NCBI GenBank assembly: GCA_900466605.1
Contig: UBMU01000037.1
Coordinates: 85,863 to 149,862 of the forward strand
Length of the DNA: 64,000 nt
Reading direction: 5' to 3'
Source: Hyphomicrobiales bacterium
GTDB lineage: Bacteria > Pseudomonadota > Alphaproteobacteria > Rhizobiales > Rhizobiaceae
The translations under genes and the position numbers were made by a program. This document shows positions 24,472 through 33,304 of the stretch, one piece after another. Position 1 is the stretch's first letter. Every line of letters begins with the position of its first letter. The notes below the pieces were generated by a model. That model ran no database searches. It was given only the letters and a program-made list of their open reading frames with translations, and was not told the DNA's origin.

Positions 24472-25323
24472 ATGGTCGATTGGGACAGTCTTCGCTACTT
24501 TGCGGCCCTGGCTCGCGCCGGAACGTTGCTCGGGGCCGCTCACACCCTTGGGGTGGAACATGCGACAGTCGCCCGCCGGGTTGCCGGGCTTGAGGAGCAG
24601 ATGGGTGTGAAGCTGGTCGACCGGCGTGGGCGCCGCATCGTGCTGACGCCGGAGGGCGAGCGGGTGGCCGGCATGGCGGAACGGATGGGGCAGGAGGCGC
24701 TGGCAGTCGAAAGGCTGGGGCTTGCGGCCGGCGCAACGCTTGCCGGCGAGGTCCGGATCAGCGCGCCACCGACCCTAGCGGCCGCTATGCTGCCGGCAGC
24801 GCTTGTCGCTTTGCGGGCTCGTCACCCAGATATTGGAATCACAATCGTCGGCGAGACGCGTTACGCCTCGCTCGACAGGCGGGAGGCGGATATTGCGGTT
24901 CGCATGACGAAGCCGGAGCAGGGCAATTTCGTCATCAGCAAGCTTGGAGATGTCGGCTTCGGTTTCTACGCCACGGCTGGCTATCTGGCGGCGACGCCTG
25001 AGGCGCAGAGAACCTTCATTGCCTATGATGAAACGATGACGAGCGCCCCGCAGTCAATGCGGCTTGCCGAGGCGACCGAGGGGAGAAAGGTGGCGCTGAG
25101 AGCAACGACGCTGGAATTCCAGCTGGCGGCGGCGCGCGCCGGCGGTGGCATCGCCATGTTGCCGAATTTCATGCTCGCTGGCGTCGATGATCTCATCGAG
25201 GCGATCCCTCAACGGCAGCCGCTGACGCGGGAGCTCTGGCTGGTCGTCCATGCCGACATCCGCAACGTGCCGATCATCCGGGTTGTCATGGAGGCGCTGA
25301 AATCTATCTCGTGGTCGGGCTAG
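24472..25323 (+). CDS. LysR family transcriptional regulator
   Basis: The 283-residue protein has the LysR helix-turn-helix in residues 1-62 (DWDSLRYFAALARAGTLLGAAHTLGVEHATVARRVAGLEEQMG) and an effector domain from about 90 (GEVRISAPPTLAAAMLP). Position, divergence and the palindrome at 24405-24427 suggest it controls the quinone oxidoreductase gene and itself. The HTH sequence variant VEHATVARRVAGLE is common in LysR proteins that regulate adjacent oxidoreductases. The inducer cannot be inferred. The RibD-like gene converges 12 bases downstream. Confidence 0.92.
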   Translation: MVDWDSLRYFAALARAGTLLGAAHTLGVEHATVARRVAGLEEQMGVKLVDRRGRRIVLTPEGERVAGMAERMGQEALAVERLGLAAGATLAGEVRISAPPTLAAAMLPAALVALRARHPDIGITIVGETRYASLDRREADIAVRMTKPEQGNFVISKLGDVGFGFYATAGYLAATPEAQRTFIAYDETMTSAPQSMRLAEATEGRKVALRATTLEFQLAAARAGGGIAMLPNFMLAGVDDLIEAIPQRQPLTRELWLVVHADIRNVPIIRVVMEALKSISWSG

Positions 25324-25335
25324 CGGCTGCCGGTT

Positions 25336-26013
25336 TTACCGCGTGCGGTAACGCAGGTGGATGACATCGCCTTCGAGCTGCTCGACCGAAACGAGCGACA
25401 GGCTCATTGCCGGCGCTGGAGCGCGGTCGAAGGTCATCGGCATGTTACTGCTGCCGTCGGCGACCGGCAGGATCAGCAGGCTGATTTCGTCGATGAGCCC
25501 GGCCGACAGGAAGCTGCCGTTGATGCCTCCTCCTCCCTCGAGCAACAGCCGTTCGATGCCAAAGTCGGAACGGAGGCGTTCGAGCGCCAGAGTGAGGTCG
25601 ATCTCGTTGTTGCCGGCGAAGAGATAGGAGATGCCATCGCGGCGGAGTTCTGCCAGATGACTATCAGGCACCGTTTCCGGCAGGATCATCACGATCGCAT
25701 CACCGTTGATGGCGTCGATGTTCATATGCAGTTTGGCGCCCTGATCGACGGCAATGGCGTAAGGACCTCTTGCGGCGCCCGGCGCCTTCCATGTGGTACG
25801 TGGCAAAGCCTCGACGACTTCGGCGGGGCTGGGGTCGCCTTCCGCGAATTCCGCCATGGTCACGCGTCCGACCAGCCAGGCGTCGCCCTCCATCTGCTGG
25901 TGCAGGCGCTCGTAGATCGCGGTGAGGGCGGCGGTCATCTCCTCGGGCCACTGAGACGGAACGATGCGGCCGTCGATACTCGATCCCATATGCATGATGA
26001 CGTAAGGCTTCAC
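25336..26013 (-). CDS. RibD C-terminal / dihydrofolate reductase-like family protein
   Basis: The 225-residue protein starts with GTG at 26013, five bases after GGAGG. MKPYVIMHMGSSIDGRI opens the DHFR-like fold, and LLLEGGGGINGSFLSAGLIDEISLLILPV is the signature of the RibD reductase domain. There is no deaminase domain, and riboflavin genes are absent nearby, so this is a stand-alone NAD(P)H reductase of unknown substrate rather than RibD itself. It is last in the minus-strand operon cupin-AKR-SDR-RibD-like, 52 bases after the SDR. Confidence 0.85.
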   Translation of the reverse strand: MKPYVIMHMGSSIDGRIVPSQWPEEMTAALTAIYERLHQQMEGDAWLVGRVTMAEFAEGDPSPAEVVEALPRTTWKAPGAARGPYAIAVDQGAKLHMNIDAINGDAIVMILPETVPDSHLAELRRDGISYLFAGNNEIDLTLALERLRSDFGIERLLLEGGGGINGSFLSAGLIDEISLLILPVADGSSNMPMTFDRAPAPAMSLSLVSVEQLEGDVIHLRYRTR

Positions 26014-26065
26014 GTTATCCTCCGGGCGGGCGGTGAGAGGCGGCCTGAAACGGCCGTCCTCGATG

Positions 26066-26803
26066 TCAGTATTCCTGCCTCGTGGGCCGGAACAGGATTT
26101 CGTTCACATCGACATCCTCCGGCTGGCTCATGGCGAAGGCCACCATGCTCGCGAAAGAATCGGCCGGGATTGCCATCTCGTAGACCTTGCGGACGCGCTC
26201 GGCGACGTCAGGTGCCGTGATGCTGTCGGGCAGTTCGGTGGCAACGGCGCCCGGCGAGATGATCGTCGTGCGGATGTTGTATGGCTTCACCTCCTGGCGC
26301 AGCCCTTCGGAAATGACGCGCACGCCATGCTTGGTCGCGGCATAGACGGCGCCGCCTGGATTGACCTTATGGCCGGCCACCGACGAGACGTTGATAATTT
26401 GACCGCTCTTCTGCTCCTTCATGTAGGGCAGCGCTGCGGCAATGCCGTAGAGTACGCCCTTGAGGTTGACATCGATCATCCGGTCCCAATCCTCGACCTT
26501 GCCGCGCTCCAGCGGAGAGTGCGGCATCAGACCGGCATTGTTGACGATGACGTCGATGCGGCCGTGCAGCCGAACGGCGTGATCGACCAGACGCTTGACC
26601 TGATCGACCTTGGTTACGTCGGTCTCGACGACGGCATCCGAGGCGAGGCCGAGTTCGCCGGCGATCGCATTCAGCCGGTCGAGACGCCGGGCGCCGAGAA
26701 CGAGTTTGGCACCGTCCCTTGCCAGGCGCCGGGCTGCAGCTTCGCCAAGGCCGCTGCTTGCGCCCGTTATCACGACGACCTTATTTTTGATGCCGTCAGT
26801 CAT
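26066..26803 (-). CDS. SDR family oxidoreductase
   Basis: The 245-residue protein is a complete classical short-chain dehydrogenase with TGASSGLGEAAARRLA near the start, GARRLDRL after the second strand (favouring NADP), NNAG at about 89-92, and an active site NVSSVAGHK then YAATKHG. The C-terminal half (YNIRTTIISPGAVATELPDSI) is like the YdfG/clavaldehyde dehydrogenase group. It lies 31 bases downstream of the aldo/keto reductase in a four-gene operon opposite a LysR regulator. The substrate is unknown. Confidence 0.9.
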   Translation of the reverse strand: MTDGIKNKVVVITGASSGLGEAAARRLARDGAKLVLGARRLDRLNAIAGELGLASDAVVETDVTKVDQVKRLVDHAVRLHGRIDVIVNNAGLMPHSPLERGKVEDWDRMIDVNLKGVLYGIAAALPYMKEQKSGQIINVSSVAGHKVNPGGAVYAATKHGVRVISEGLRQEVKPYNIRTTIISPGAVATELPDSITAPDVAERVRKVYEMAIPADSFASMVAFAMSQPEDVDVNEILFRPTRQEY

Positions 26804-26834
26804 GGCGGATTCCTTCCGTGTGCTTCGTCGCCGC

Positions 26835-27824
26835 TCAGCGGTCGACCCTTGCCTGGAGATGTGCCGGATAGCGGTCGCCCTCGACCTTTATGTCGGCGAG
26901 CGCTGTTTCGATGGCGGCAAGATCGTCGGCCGTCAGCTGGACGGTGGCGCCGCCGACGTTCTCTTCCAGACGATGCATCTTCGTCGTGCCGGGGATCGGA
27001 ACGATCCAGGGCTTGCGAGCCAGCAACCAGGCAAGCGCGATCTGCGCCGGCGTCGCCCCCTTGTCGCGGGCGATCTCGCCCAGCCGATCGACGAGCGCCT
27101 GATTGGCCTTGCGGGCTTCGGCGGAGAAGCGCGGAACAACGTTGCGGAAGTCCTTGCTGTCGAAGGTCGTCGCCTCGTTGATCGCGCCGGTCAGGAAGCC
27201 CTTGCCGAGCGGGCTGAATGGAACGAAGCCGATGCCGAGTTCCTCGAGTGTCGGCAAAATGTCCTGTTCCGGTTCGCGCCACCACAGCGAATATTCGCTC
27301 TGAAGAGCGGCGACCGGCTGTACCGCATGCGCGCGGCGGATCGTTCTGACGCCTGCTTCGGAAAGGCCGAAATGCTTGACCTTGCCTTCGCTGATGAGGT
27401 CCTTGACCGTGCCGGCGACGTCCTCGATCGGCACATCAGGATCGACGCGGTGCTGGTAGAAGAGGTCGATCACGTCGGTATTGAGGCGCTTCAGTGCGGC
27501 GTCGGCAACCTCCCTGATATGGGCGGGGCGGCTGTTCATACCGCTCTGGCCGCCATCAGGACCGAAGTTGAAGCCGAACTTGGTGGCGATGACGACCTTG
27601 TCGCGGAACGGCGAAAGCGCCTCGCCGAGCAGGGTTTCGTTCTTGTAGGGGCCGTAGGCTTCCGCGGTGTCAAAGAAAGTGACGCCGCGTTCGAAGGCGG
27701 CGCGGATCAGTTTGATTGCATCCGCAGTGTCCGTTGCCGGGCCGTAGCCGTAGCTCAAGCCCATGCATCCAAGACCGAGGGCGGATACTTCGAGGCCGCT
27801 GTTTCCGAGTGTGCGCTTTTGCAT
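26835..27824 (-). CDS. Aldo/keto reductase
   Basis: The 329-residue TIM-barrel NADPH-dependent reductase has the catalytic tetrad: Asp52 and Tyr57 (FFDTAEAYGPY), Lys82 (IATKFGF) and His in FYQHRVDPDVP. The C-terminal PIPGTTKMHRLEENVGG binds the 2'-phosphate of NADPH. It is of the YajO/AKR13-like type that reduces aldehydes. It follows the cupin gene by 15 bases and precedes the SDR by 31, making one operon under likely control of the divergent LysR at 28359. Confidence 0.93.
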   Translation of the reverse strand: MQKRTLGNSGLEVSALGLGCMGLSYGYGPATDTADAIKLIRAAFERGVTFFDTAEAYGPYKNETLLGEALSPFRDKVVIATKFGFNFGPDGGQSGMNSRPAHIREVADAALKRLNTDVIDLFYQHRVDPDVPIEDVAGTVKDLISEGKVKHFGLSEAGVRTIRRAHAVQPVAALQSEYSLWWREPEQDILPTLEELGIGFVPFSPLGKGFLTGAINEATTFDSKDFRNVVPRFSAEARKANQALVDRLGEIARDKGATPAQIALAWLLARKPWIVPIPGTTKMHRLEENVGGATVQLTADDLAAIETALADIKVEGDRYPAHLQARVDR

Positions 27825-27839
27825 GGAGTTTTCCTTTTC

Positions 27840-28235
27840 CTAGCCCTGGTATTGTTCGTCGGTGACCTTTTCCATCCAGTCGACCACCTTGCCATCGAGG
27901 GCCTCGGCGATCGCGATGTGGGTCATGGCTGTTGCCGCGGATGCGCCGTGCCAATGCTTCTCGCCCGGTTCGAACCAGATGATATCGCCGGCGCGGATGT
28001 CTTCGACCGGTCCGCCTTCGCGTTGCGCGCGACCGCTGCCGGAGAGGACGACCAGTGTCTGACCGAGCGGATGCGTGTGCCAGGCGGTGCGCGCACCCGG
28101 CTCGAAGGTCACCGTTGCTCCGCCGACGCGCGCCGGTGCCGTCGCGCTGAACGGCGCATCGATGCGGACCGTCCCGGTGAAGTAGTCCGCCGGTCCCATG
28201 GCGGATGGATCGGAGCCGTTTCGCTTGATTTTCAT
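27840..28235 (-). CDS. Cupin domain protein
   Basis: The 131-residue single-domain cupin has metal ligands His52 and His54 (TAWHTHPLGQTLVVLSGSG) in motif 1 and KHWHG in motif 2. The sequence GAGRTAWHTHPLGQ-like pattern is shared with small cupins of the carboxymuconolactone decarboxylase-associated group and often sits beside aldo/keto reductases and SDRs. It may be an isomerase or a sensor of a small molecule; activity is unknown. It is first in the operon and is divergent from LysR with 123 bases between starts. Confidence 0.88.
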   Translation of the reverse strand: MKIKRNGSDPSAMGPADYFTGTVRIDAPFSATAPARVGGATVTFEPGARTAWHTHPLGQTLVVLSGSGRAQREGGPVEDIRAGDIIWFEPGEKHWHGASAATAMTHIAIAEALDGKVVDWMEKVTDEQYQG

Positions 28236-28358
28236 CTTTCGTCCTTTCGTGAGCTTACGAGCATGGTGCTCGGCTGACGCTTGGAGGGAGATTTAGTGCG
28301 GATGCTTTCCTACGATTAGATGGTATAAACGGCATGGTCTTATGAGTAGGATTCATGA

Positions 28359-29252
28359 ATGACGCGGCAATCGATCAACGACCTCATCGCCTTTCTGGCC
28401 GTGGCGCGGGAGAGAAGCTTCACGAAGGCCGCTGCCAAACTCGGCGTATCGCAATCCGCGCTCAGCCATACGGTCCGCAGCCTTGAAACGCGCCTCGGCC
28501 TGCGGTTGCTGACACGCACGACACGCAGCGTGTCGCCGACGGAGGCAGGGGAGCGGCTGCTGAGTTCGATCGGTCCACGTTTCGACGAGATCGAGAGCGA
28601 GCTGGCCGCGCTCAGCGAATTTCGCGAGAAGCCGGCGGGTACGATCCGCATCACCGCGGGAGAGCATGCCGCCGACGCTATCCTCTGGCCGGCGTTGGAG
28701 AAGCTGTTGCCCGATTATCCCGATATCAATGTCGAGATCATCGTCGATTATGGGCTGACCGACATCGTCGCCGAACGTTACGATGCCGGCGTCCGCCTTG
28801 GCGAGCAGGTGGCGAAGGACATGATCGCCGTGCGCATCGGCCCTGACATGCGGATGGCTGTGGTGGGGGCGCCTGCCTATTTCGAGCGGCGGCCGAGGCC
28901 GCAGACGCCCGCTGATCTCACCGACCACAACTGCATCAATCTGCGCCTGCCGACCTATGGCGGGGTCTATGCCTGGGAGTTCGAGAAGGACGGGCGCGAA
29001 GTGAAGGTGCGTGTGGAAGGGCAGCTGGTGTTCAACAATGCGCAGCTACGGCTGAACGCGGCACTTTCGGGCCTTGGTCTGGCGTTCGTGCCGGAAGCGC
29101 TGGTAGAACAGCCTCTGTCCGATGGGCGGCTCATCCGCGTGCTTGACGATTGGTGCGCGCCTTTCCCCGGGTACCATCTCTACTATACGAGCCGTCGGCA
29201 GACCTCGCCGGCCTTCGCCCTGCTGGTCAATGCGCTTCGCTACCGGGGGTGA
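28359..29252 (+). CDS. LysR family transcriptional regulator
   Basis: The 297-residue protein has an N-terminal winged helix-turn-helix (LIAFLAVARERSFTKAAAKLGVSQSALSHTVRSLETRLGLRLLTRTTRSV) and a periplasmic-binding-protein-like effector domain (AGTIRITAGEHAADAILWPALEKLLPDYPDINVEI). It is divergent from the cupin-AKR-SDR-RibD-like operon and is its probable activator. No clean palindrome could be picked out between them by eye. The gene converges with guaD across a hairpin at 29263-29287. Confidence 0.92.
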   Translation: MTRQSINDLIAFLAVARERSFTKAAAKLGVSQSALSHTVRSLETRLGLRLLTRTTRSVSPTEAGERLLSSIGPRFDEIESELAALSEFREKPAGTIRITAGEHAADAILWPALEKLLPDYPDINVEIIVDYGLTDIVAERYDAGVRLGEQVAKDMIAVRIGPDMRMAVVGAPAYFERRPRPQTPADLTDHNCINLRLPTYGGVYAWEFEKDGREVKVRVEGQLVFNNAQLRLNAALSGLGLAFVPEALVEQPLSDGRLIRVLDDWCAPFPGYHLYYTSRRQTSPAFALLVNALRYRG

Positions 29253-29262
29253 CGTGAACTCG

Positions 29263-29287
29263 ATCTGCCCACCGTTTGCGGGCAGAT
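29263..29287. terminator. Hairpin between convergent LysR and guaD
   Basis: An 8-bp stem (ATCTGCCC with GGGCAGAT) with a 9-base loop lies between the converging genes. No T-run follows, so termination is only suggested. Confidence 0.4.
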
Positions 29288-29317
29288 GGTCGATGTTGAA
29301 GATCGGAGTGAAGGATC

Positions 29318-30625
29318 TCAGATCGCGCTCTTGGCCGCGACACCTGCCACGTAGGTTTCCGCAATCGCGCGGTCGTCACCCATGGTCTGCAGCAGGAAGA
29401 GTTCTTCCGGCAGCGTCTTCACCACTTCCATCTTCAGCGCCATGGCGGGCGTCGCGGCGGCGTTGAGGACGATGATATCGGCGTCCGATCCGACGTCGAG
29501 CGTACCGATCCGGTCGGCAAGCGACAGCGACCGGGCGTTGCCAAGTGTCATGTGGTAGTAGCTCTCCAGCGGGTTCAGGCGTTCGCCGAGCAGCTGCTGG
29601 ATCTTGTAGGCCTCGTCCATGGTGCGCAGCATCGAATAGCTTGAGCCTCCGCCGATATCGGTGGCGACGCCTATCCGTACCGGTTTTTCTCGTCGGGCGA
29701 GCGCTTTCAGCGGGAAAAGGCCGGAGCCGAGGAAGAGGTTCGAGGTCGGGCAATGGACCGCGACCGAGCCTGCTTCGCTCATCGCGTCTGCTTCGCGATC
29801 CGAAAGGTGGATGCAGTGGCCGAAGAGCGTCTTGTCGCCGAGCAGGCCGTAGCGGGCATAGATATCGGTGTAGTCGGTCGCCTCGGGATAGAGCTCGCAG
29901 GTGAACTTGATCTCGTCGTGGTTCTCCGAGAGATGCGTCTGGATGTGCAGATCGGGAAATTCGCGGGCAAGCGCCTGGGTGGCTTCCATCTGCGCCGGCG
30001 TCGAGGTGATGGCGAAGCGCGGGGTGATGGCGACGTGGTTGCGTCCCTTGCCGTGCCACTCGCCGATAATCTGGCGAGTCTCGTCGTAGCCCACCTGAGG
30101 TGTATCGAGCAGGCCCTGCGGGGCGTTGCGGTCCATCATCACCTTGCCGCCGACCATGCGCATGTTGCGCTTCATCGCTTCGGCGAAAAAGGCGTCGGCG
30201 GAGGTCTTGTGGACGGAGCAGTAAGCGACCGCCGTCGTCGTGCCGTGGCGCACGAGCTCGTCGTAGAAATGCCCGGCGATCCGCTGGGCGTGACCGCTTT
30301 CGACGAAGCGGCATTCTTCGGGAAAGGTGTAGGTGTTCAGCCATTCCAGGAGGTTTGCCGCGTATGAGGCGATGACCTGCATCTGCGGGAAGTGCAGGTG
30401 CATGTCGATAAACCCAGGCATGATCAGATGCGGGCGATGATCGACGGTCAATGCATCGGTGGGGGCTTGTGCGCTCACCGCGTCGTAAGCGCCGCAGGCA
30501 ACGATCAGGCCGTCCCTGATCAGGAGGCCGCCATCACTTTCATAGAGGTAGCTTCCGGTATCGCCAAGGTTATCAGGCGCACGCAGGAAGGAGAGCAGCC
30601 GGCCGCGGAGAAGTGTATGTGTCAT
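29318..30625 (-). CDS. guaD: Guanine deaminase
   Basis: The 435-residue amidohydrolase converts guanine to xanthine and ammonia in the cytoplasm. The zinc site begins with His76 and His78 (MPGFIDMHLHFPQMQ). TYTFPEECRF, and the late VAVHCPTSNLFLGSGLFPL are signatures of guanine deaminase, and the length is normal. It lies upstream of xanthine dehydrogenase in pathway order and beside the PuuD urate oxidase, so the region covers guanine to urate and beyond. It is separated by 42 bases from the lipoprotein gene at 30668-31099, which lies upstream on the same strand, so one operon with puuD is likely. Confidence 0.93.
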   Translation of the reverse strand: MTHTLLRGRLLSFLRAPDNLGDTGSYLYESDGGLLIRDGLIVACGAYDAVSAQAPTDALTVDHRPHLIMPGFIDMHLHFPQMQVIASYAANLLEWLNTYTFPEECRFVESGHAQRIAGHFYDELVRHGTTTAVAYCSVHKTSADAFFAEAMKRNMRMVGGKVMMDRNAPQGLLDTPQVGYDETRQIIGEWHGKGRNHVAITPRFAITSTPAQMEATQALAREFPDLHIQTHLSENHDEIKFTCELYPEATDYTDIYARYGLLGDKTLFGHCIHLSDREADAMSEAGSVAVHCPTSNLFLGSGLFPLKALARREKPVRIGVATDIGGGSSYSMLRTMDEAYKIQQLLGERLNPLESYYHMTLGNARSLSLADRIGTLDVGSDADIIVLNAAATPAMALKMEVVKTLPEELFLLQTMGDDRAIAETYVAGVAAKSAI

Positions 30626-30667
30626 GGCGTTCTGCCTCTATCGATTGTCTTGTTGTCGCGGCGTCTG

Positions 30668-31099
30668 TCAGGGCGCCGGCTGGGCGGCAATGGCCGCCGG
30701 CGTCGCGGCGCAGCCGTACATGGTCTTCCCCTCGAATACCAGAACGGCGCTCAACGGATAGTGACGGTCAGACATGCCGTCGGAGCAATTGCCTTTGGTC
30801 AGCGTCAGCTTGAAGGGCGCCGGTCCGTTGGCAACCGTCCAGGTGGCACGATCGTTCTCGACGGCCGGGCCAGGGTTGGGGCTCTTGGCGTCCTCGACAC
30901 CCGGGCGGCTGAAGGTAAGGTCGTCGGCGCGGATCTTGATCGCCCAGAAGGGTTCCGTGCCGAGTGCATTAAGATCGCCGTCAAAATCACCTGAAGCTGC
31001 TGTTGGACTGCCCTTCGCTGTCGTCGCATCATTGCTGCCCTGACCGCAGGCAGTCAGAGTGGCGGTGAGGAGCAGGGCGCGAAGGGCGGCTGACATCAT
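30668..31099 (-). CDS. Putative lipoprotein, COG3650-like
   Basis: The 143-residue protein has a lipoprotein signal with lipobox (LLLTATLTACGQG; Cys at about 18). The mature part contains NALGTEPFWAIKI and the ending CSDGMSDRHYPLSAVLVFEGKTMYGCA, which are typical of the small COG3650 family of envelope proteins of unknown role. Its start overlaps the stop of puuD by four bases (ATGA), so translation is coupled and the three genes puuD, lipoprotein and guaD are probably one operon. Its link to purine breakdown is positional only. Confidence 0.82.
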   Translation of the reverse strand: MMSAALRALLLTATLTACGQGSNDATTAKGSPTAASGDFDGDLNALGTEPFWAIKIRADDLTFSRPGVEDAKSPNPGPAVENDRATWTVANGPAPFKLTLTKGNCSDGMSDRHYPLSAVLVFEGKTMYGCAATPAAIAAQPAP

Positions 31100-32334
31100 T
31101 CCTGTTTGCTCTCGACTGCGCTTTCAAACCAGGCGACCAGCAGCTTGCGCTCATCCGGGGTGATATCCGTCACGTTTCCGGGTGGCATGGCGTGGCTGCG
31201 GCCCGCCTGTATATAGATCTCGCGTGCATGGGCGGCAATTTCCGCGTCGGTTTCAAGCACGACGTCCTTTGGCGGTCGCGCCAGCCCCTCATAGACGGGC
31301 TCGGCGGCATGGCACATGGAACAGCGCGTACCGACAAGCTGCTTGACCGCGGGGAAATGCGCGTCGCTGGCGAATTGCTGGAAGGCGGGAGCGACGGCCT
31401 GCGCATCCTTCTCGCCGGTCAGCACCTTCGGCACTGTCGACAGCCACATGATCAGGATGAAGAGGATGACCGTGACGATCCAGGTCCAGGTCGGACGGCC
31501 CTTGCGGGCGTGCGTCGTGTTGAACCAGTGACGGATGGTGACGCCCATCAGGAAGACGAGGGCGGCGATCACCCAGTTGTAGGCGGTGCCGAAGGCCAGC
31601 GGATAGTGGTTCGACAGCATGAAGAAGATGACAGGCAGCGTCAGGTAGTTGTTGTGGAGCGAGCGCTGTTTGGCAATCGCGCCGTATTTGGCATCGGGCG
31701 TGCGCCCGGCGATCAGGTCGGCGACCACGATCTTCTGGTTCGGTATGATGATCATGAAGACGTTGGCCGACATGATCGTCGCCGTGAACGCGCCGAGATG
31801 CAGGAAGGCGGCGCGGCCGGTGAAAAGCTGCGTATAGCCCCAGGCCATGAAGACCAGCACGGCGTAGAGGACTGCCATCAGGCCCCAGGTGTTGCTGCCG
31901 AGCGGCGACTTGCACAAGAGGTCATAGACGAGCCAACCGACTGCGAGCGAGGCCAACGAGATCAGGATCGCCACCGGGGCGCTGATGTCGAGCACGTGGC
32001 GGTCGATGAGGAAGAGGTCGGCACCGCCATAGTAGACGATACAGAGCATCAGGAAGCCGGAGAGCCAGGTGAAATAGCTTTCGTATTTGAACCAGGTCAG
32101 GTGCTCGGGCATCTGTGCCGGAGCCACGAGATACTTCTGGATATGATAGAAGCCGCCGCCGTGAACCTGCCACTCTTCGCCATAGGCGCCAGGCGGAAGG
32201 TGCGGCCGCTTCACGAGGCCGAGGTCGAGTGCAATGAAATAAAAGGACGAGCCGATCCAGGCAATCGCGGTAATGACGTGGAACCAGCGAGCCGCAAAGG
32301 CGAGCCATTCCCACGCGATGGCATATTCATACAT
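31096..32334 (-). CDS. puuD: PuuD-type urate hydroxylase (membrane protein with cytochrome c domain)
   Basis: The 412-residue protein starts at 32334 (MYEYAIAWEWLAFAARWFHV). Eight or so hydrophobic segments in the first 300 residues form the urate hydroxylase membrane domain (DUF989), and the C-terminal part is a cytochrome c domain with heme motif CSMCH at 338-342 and candidate axial Met383 (HAMPPGN). PuuD oxidises urate to 5-hydroxyisourate, passing electrons to the respiratory chain rather than to oxygen, so no peroxide is formed. It stands next to guaD and near xdhAB, completing the route from guanine to hydroxyisourate. Downstream HIU hydrolase and allantoinase genes are not in the window. 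Confidence 0.92.
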   Translation of the reverse strand: MYEYAIAWEWLAFAARWFHVITAIAWIGSSFYFIALDLGLVKRPHLPPGAYGEEWQVHGGGFYHIQKYLVAPAQMPEHLTWFKYESYFTWLSGFLMLCIVYYGGADLFLIDRHVLDISAPVAILISLASLAVGWLVYDLLCKSPLGSNTWGLMAVLYAVLVFMAWGYTQLFTGRAAFLHLGAFTATIMSANVFMIIIPNQKIVVADLIAGRTPDAKYGAIAKQRSLHNNYLTLPVIFFMLSNHYPLAFGTAYNWVIAALVFLMGVTIRHWFNTTHARKGRPTWTWIVTVILFILIMWLSTVPKVLTGEKDAQAVAPAFQQFASDAHFPAVKQLVGTRCSMCHAAEPVYEGLARPPKDVVLETDAEIAAHAREIYIQAGRSHAMPPGNVTDITPDERKLLVAWFESAVESKQE

Positions 32335-32965
32335 TGAGTTCCCCTGTTCTTCCTCCGACTCGTCACATTGCAGAAAGTCGCGCCCGGAGGAAAGGGGATA
32401 AGCGGCCACCCAGAGTGATTGCCGAGAATAACGCAAAGCCAATCACGGTAACGAACTTTTGAAAATGCGATGCGGGCGCCATCCGCGCAATCGTCCGCCC
32501 GGTAACTGGTTGCATCGAGCGTCGCGTTGATTTTGTCTTTCCCTCAAGCGCAATGCGATCCTGATAGCGCTGCGATACTCAAACCATATCAACACCTTTT
32601 CCGGGTTGCGGATTGTGCGGATCTCGCCGACCTGATCGTCATCAGGTCTCCTGCCTGAAGTCCTCGCTCCCCCGCATGCAGTGAGAGAGGAGTCGAGAGA
32701 ATGCATGCCAAGCCAACATGTAGACGTTTTTTCATCGGATGCTCTCTGCGCTGGCGATGCTTTCCCAGCCTGCCAACAGTTTGCTGGCGGTCAATCGGTG
32801 GCGCGTCGATCGATAAAGCGGGTGTGAATGTGAAGTCTCTCGCCGCCGCCGCGTAGCGTGAAAAGTGGCTTGAAATGTAACGGTTCGATTACAGTTTCAT
32901 TTTTGGGGTCGCTGCGAGGAGCTGGAAACCGCTTCACTCTGGCGGCGCATTCATCAACGGAGAAG
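32335..32965. other. Intergenic region, no gene supported
   Basis: About 630 bases between puuD and the small secreted protein gene. Short frames here, such as one at 32443-32706 on the minus strand, have poor composition and no ribosome site. The region presumably holds the puuD operon promoter; I see no clear operator. Confidence 0.5.
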
Positions 32966-33304
32966 ATGCCAATGCGCAGCATTCTTGTGTGTGTGATGAT
33001 TGCTTTCGCGTCTTGCGCTTATGCTCACGACGCGCCTTCGGGTTGGAGCTACGAGCCATTCTGTTGCAACGGCGACAGCGAAACCGGGGACTGCCAGATG
33101 ATACCGCCGAAGAGCGTGGCGATAACCCCACATGGCTATCGGGTAACGTTGTTGCCGGGCGATCATCGACTTGTCACGCACGCGCATGTTTTTCTGCTTC
33201 CCATGGGGAAGGCTATGCGTTCAGGTGATGGCGACTATCATCTCTGCCTGTTTCCGAACGAGGATACGCCGCGCTGCTTCTACGCCCCGCAGATGGGCTA
33301 TTAG
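32966..33304 (+). CDS. Small secreted Cys-containing protein, hypothetical
   Basis: The 112-residue protein starts at 32966 after GGAGAAG. Its first 20 residues are a signal peptide (MRSILVCVMIAFASCAYAHD, from the second Met). The mature part is compact, with six Cys in total in the mature region (FCCNGDSETGDCQ, HLCLFP, PRCFYAP) that could form disulfides, and Trp/Tyr-rich starts. Similar short secreted proteins are common in rhizobia, without known role. Its stop overlaps the stop of the convergent LysR gene by three bases. Confidence 0.75.
   Translation: MPMRSILVCVMIAFASCAYAHDAPSGWSYEPFCCNGDSETGDCQMIPPKSVAITPHGYRVTLLPGDHRLVTHAHVFLLPMGKAMRSGDGDYHLCLFPNEDTPRCFYAPQMGY

Noticed and set aside
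24472..24500. Box-like TRCAAT near the LysR start and AT-rich CATTG repeats around 24405 and 61237
   Set aside because: They lack the CGAYACC half-site; the 24405 palindrome belongs to the LysR region and the other is a chance similarity.
26610..28277. Long plus-strand open frame of about 555 codons
   Set aside because: It runs antisense to the SDR, aldo/keto reductase and cupin genes, has no recognisable domain and arises from GC-rich third positions.
31192..32337. Plus-strand frame of about 381 codons
   Set aside because: It is antisense to puuD and consists of His/Asp/Arg-rich composition typical of shadow frames.
32443..32706. Minus-strand frame upstream of puuD
   Set aside because: No ribosome site or hydrophobic pattern; composition is that of non-coding GC-rich DNA.
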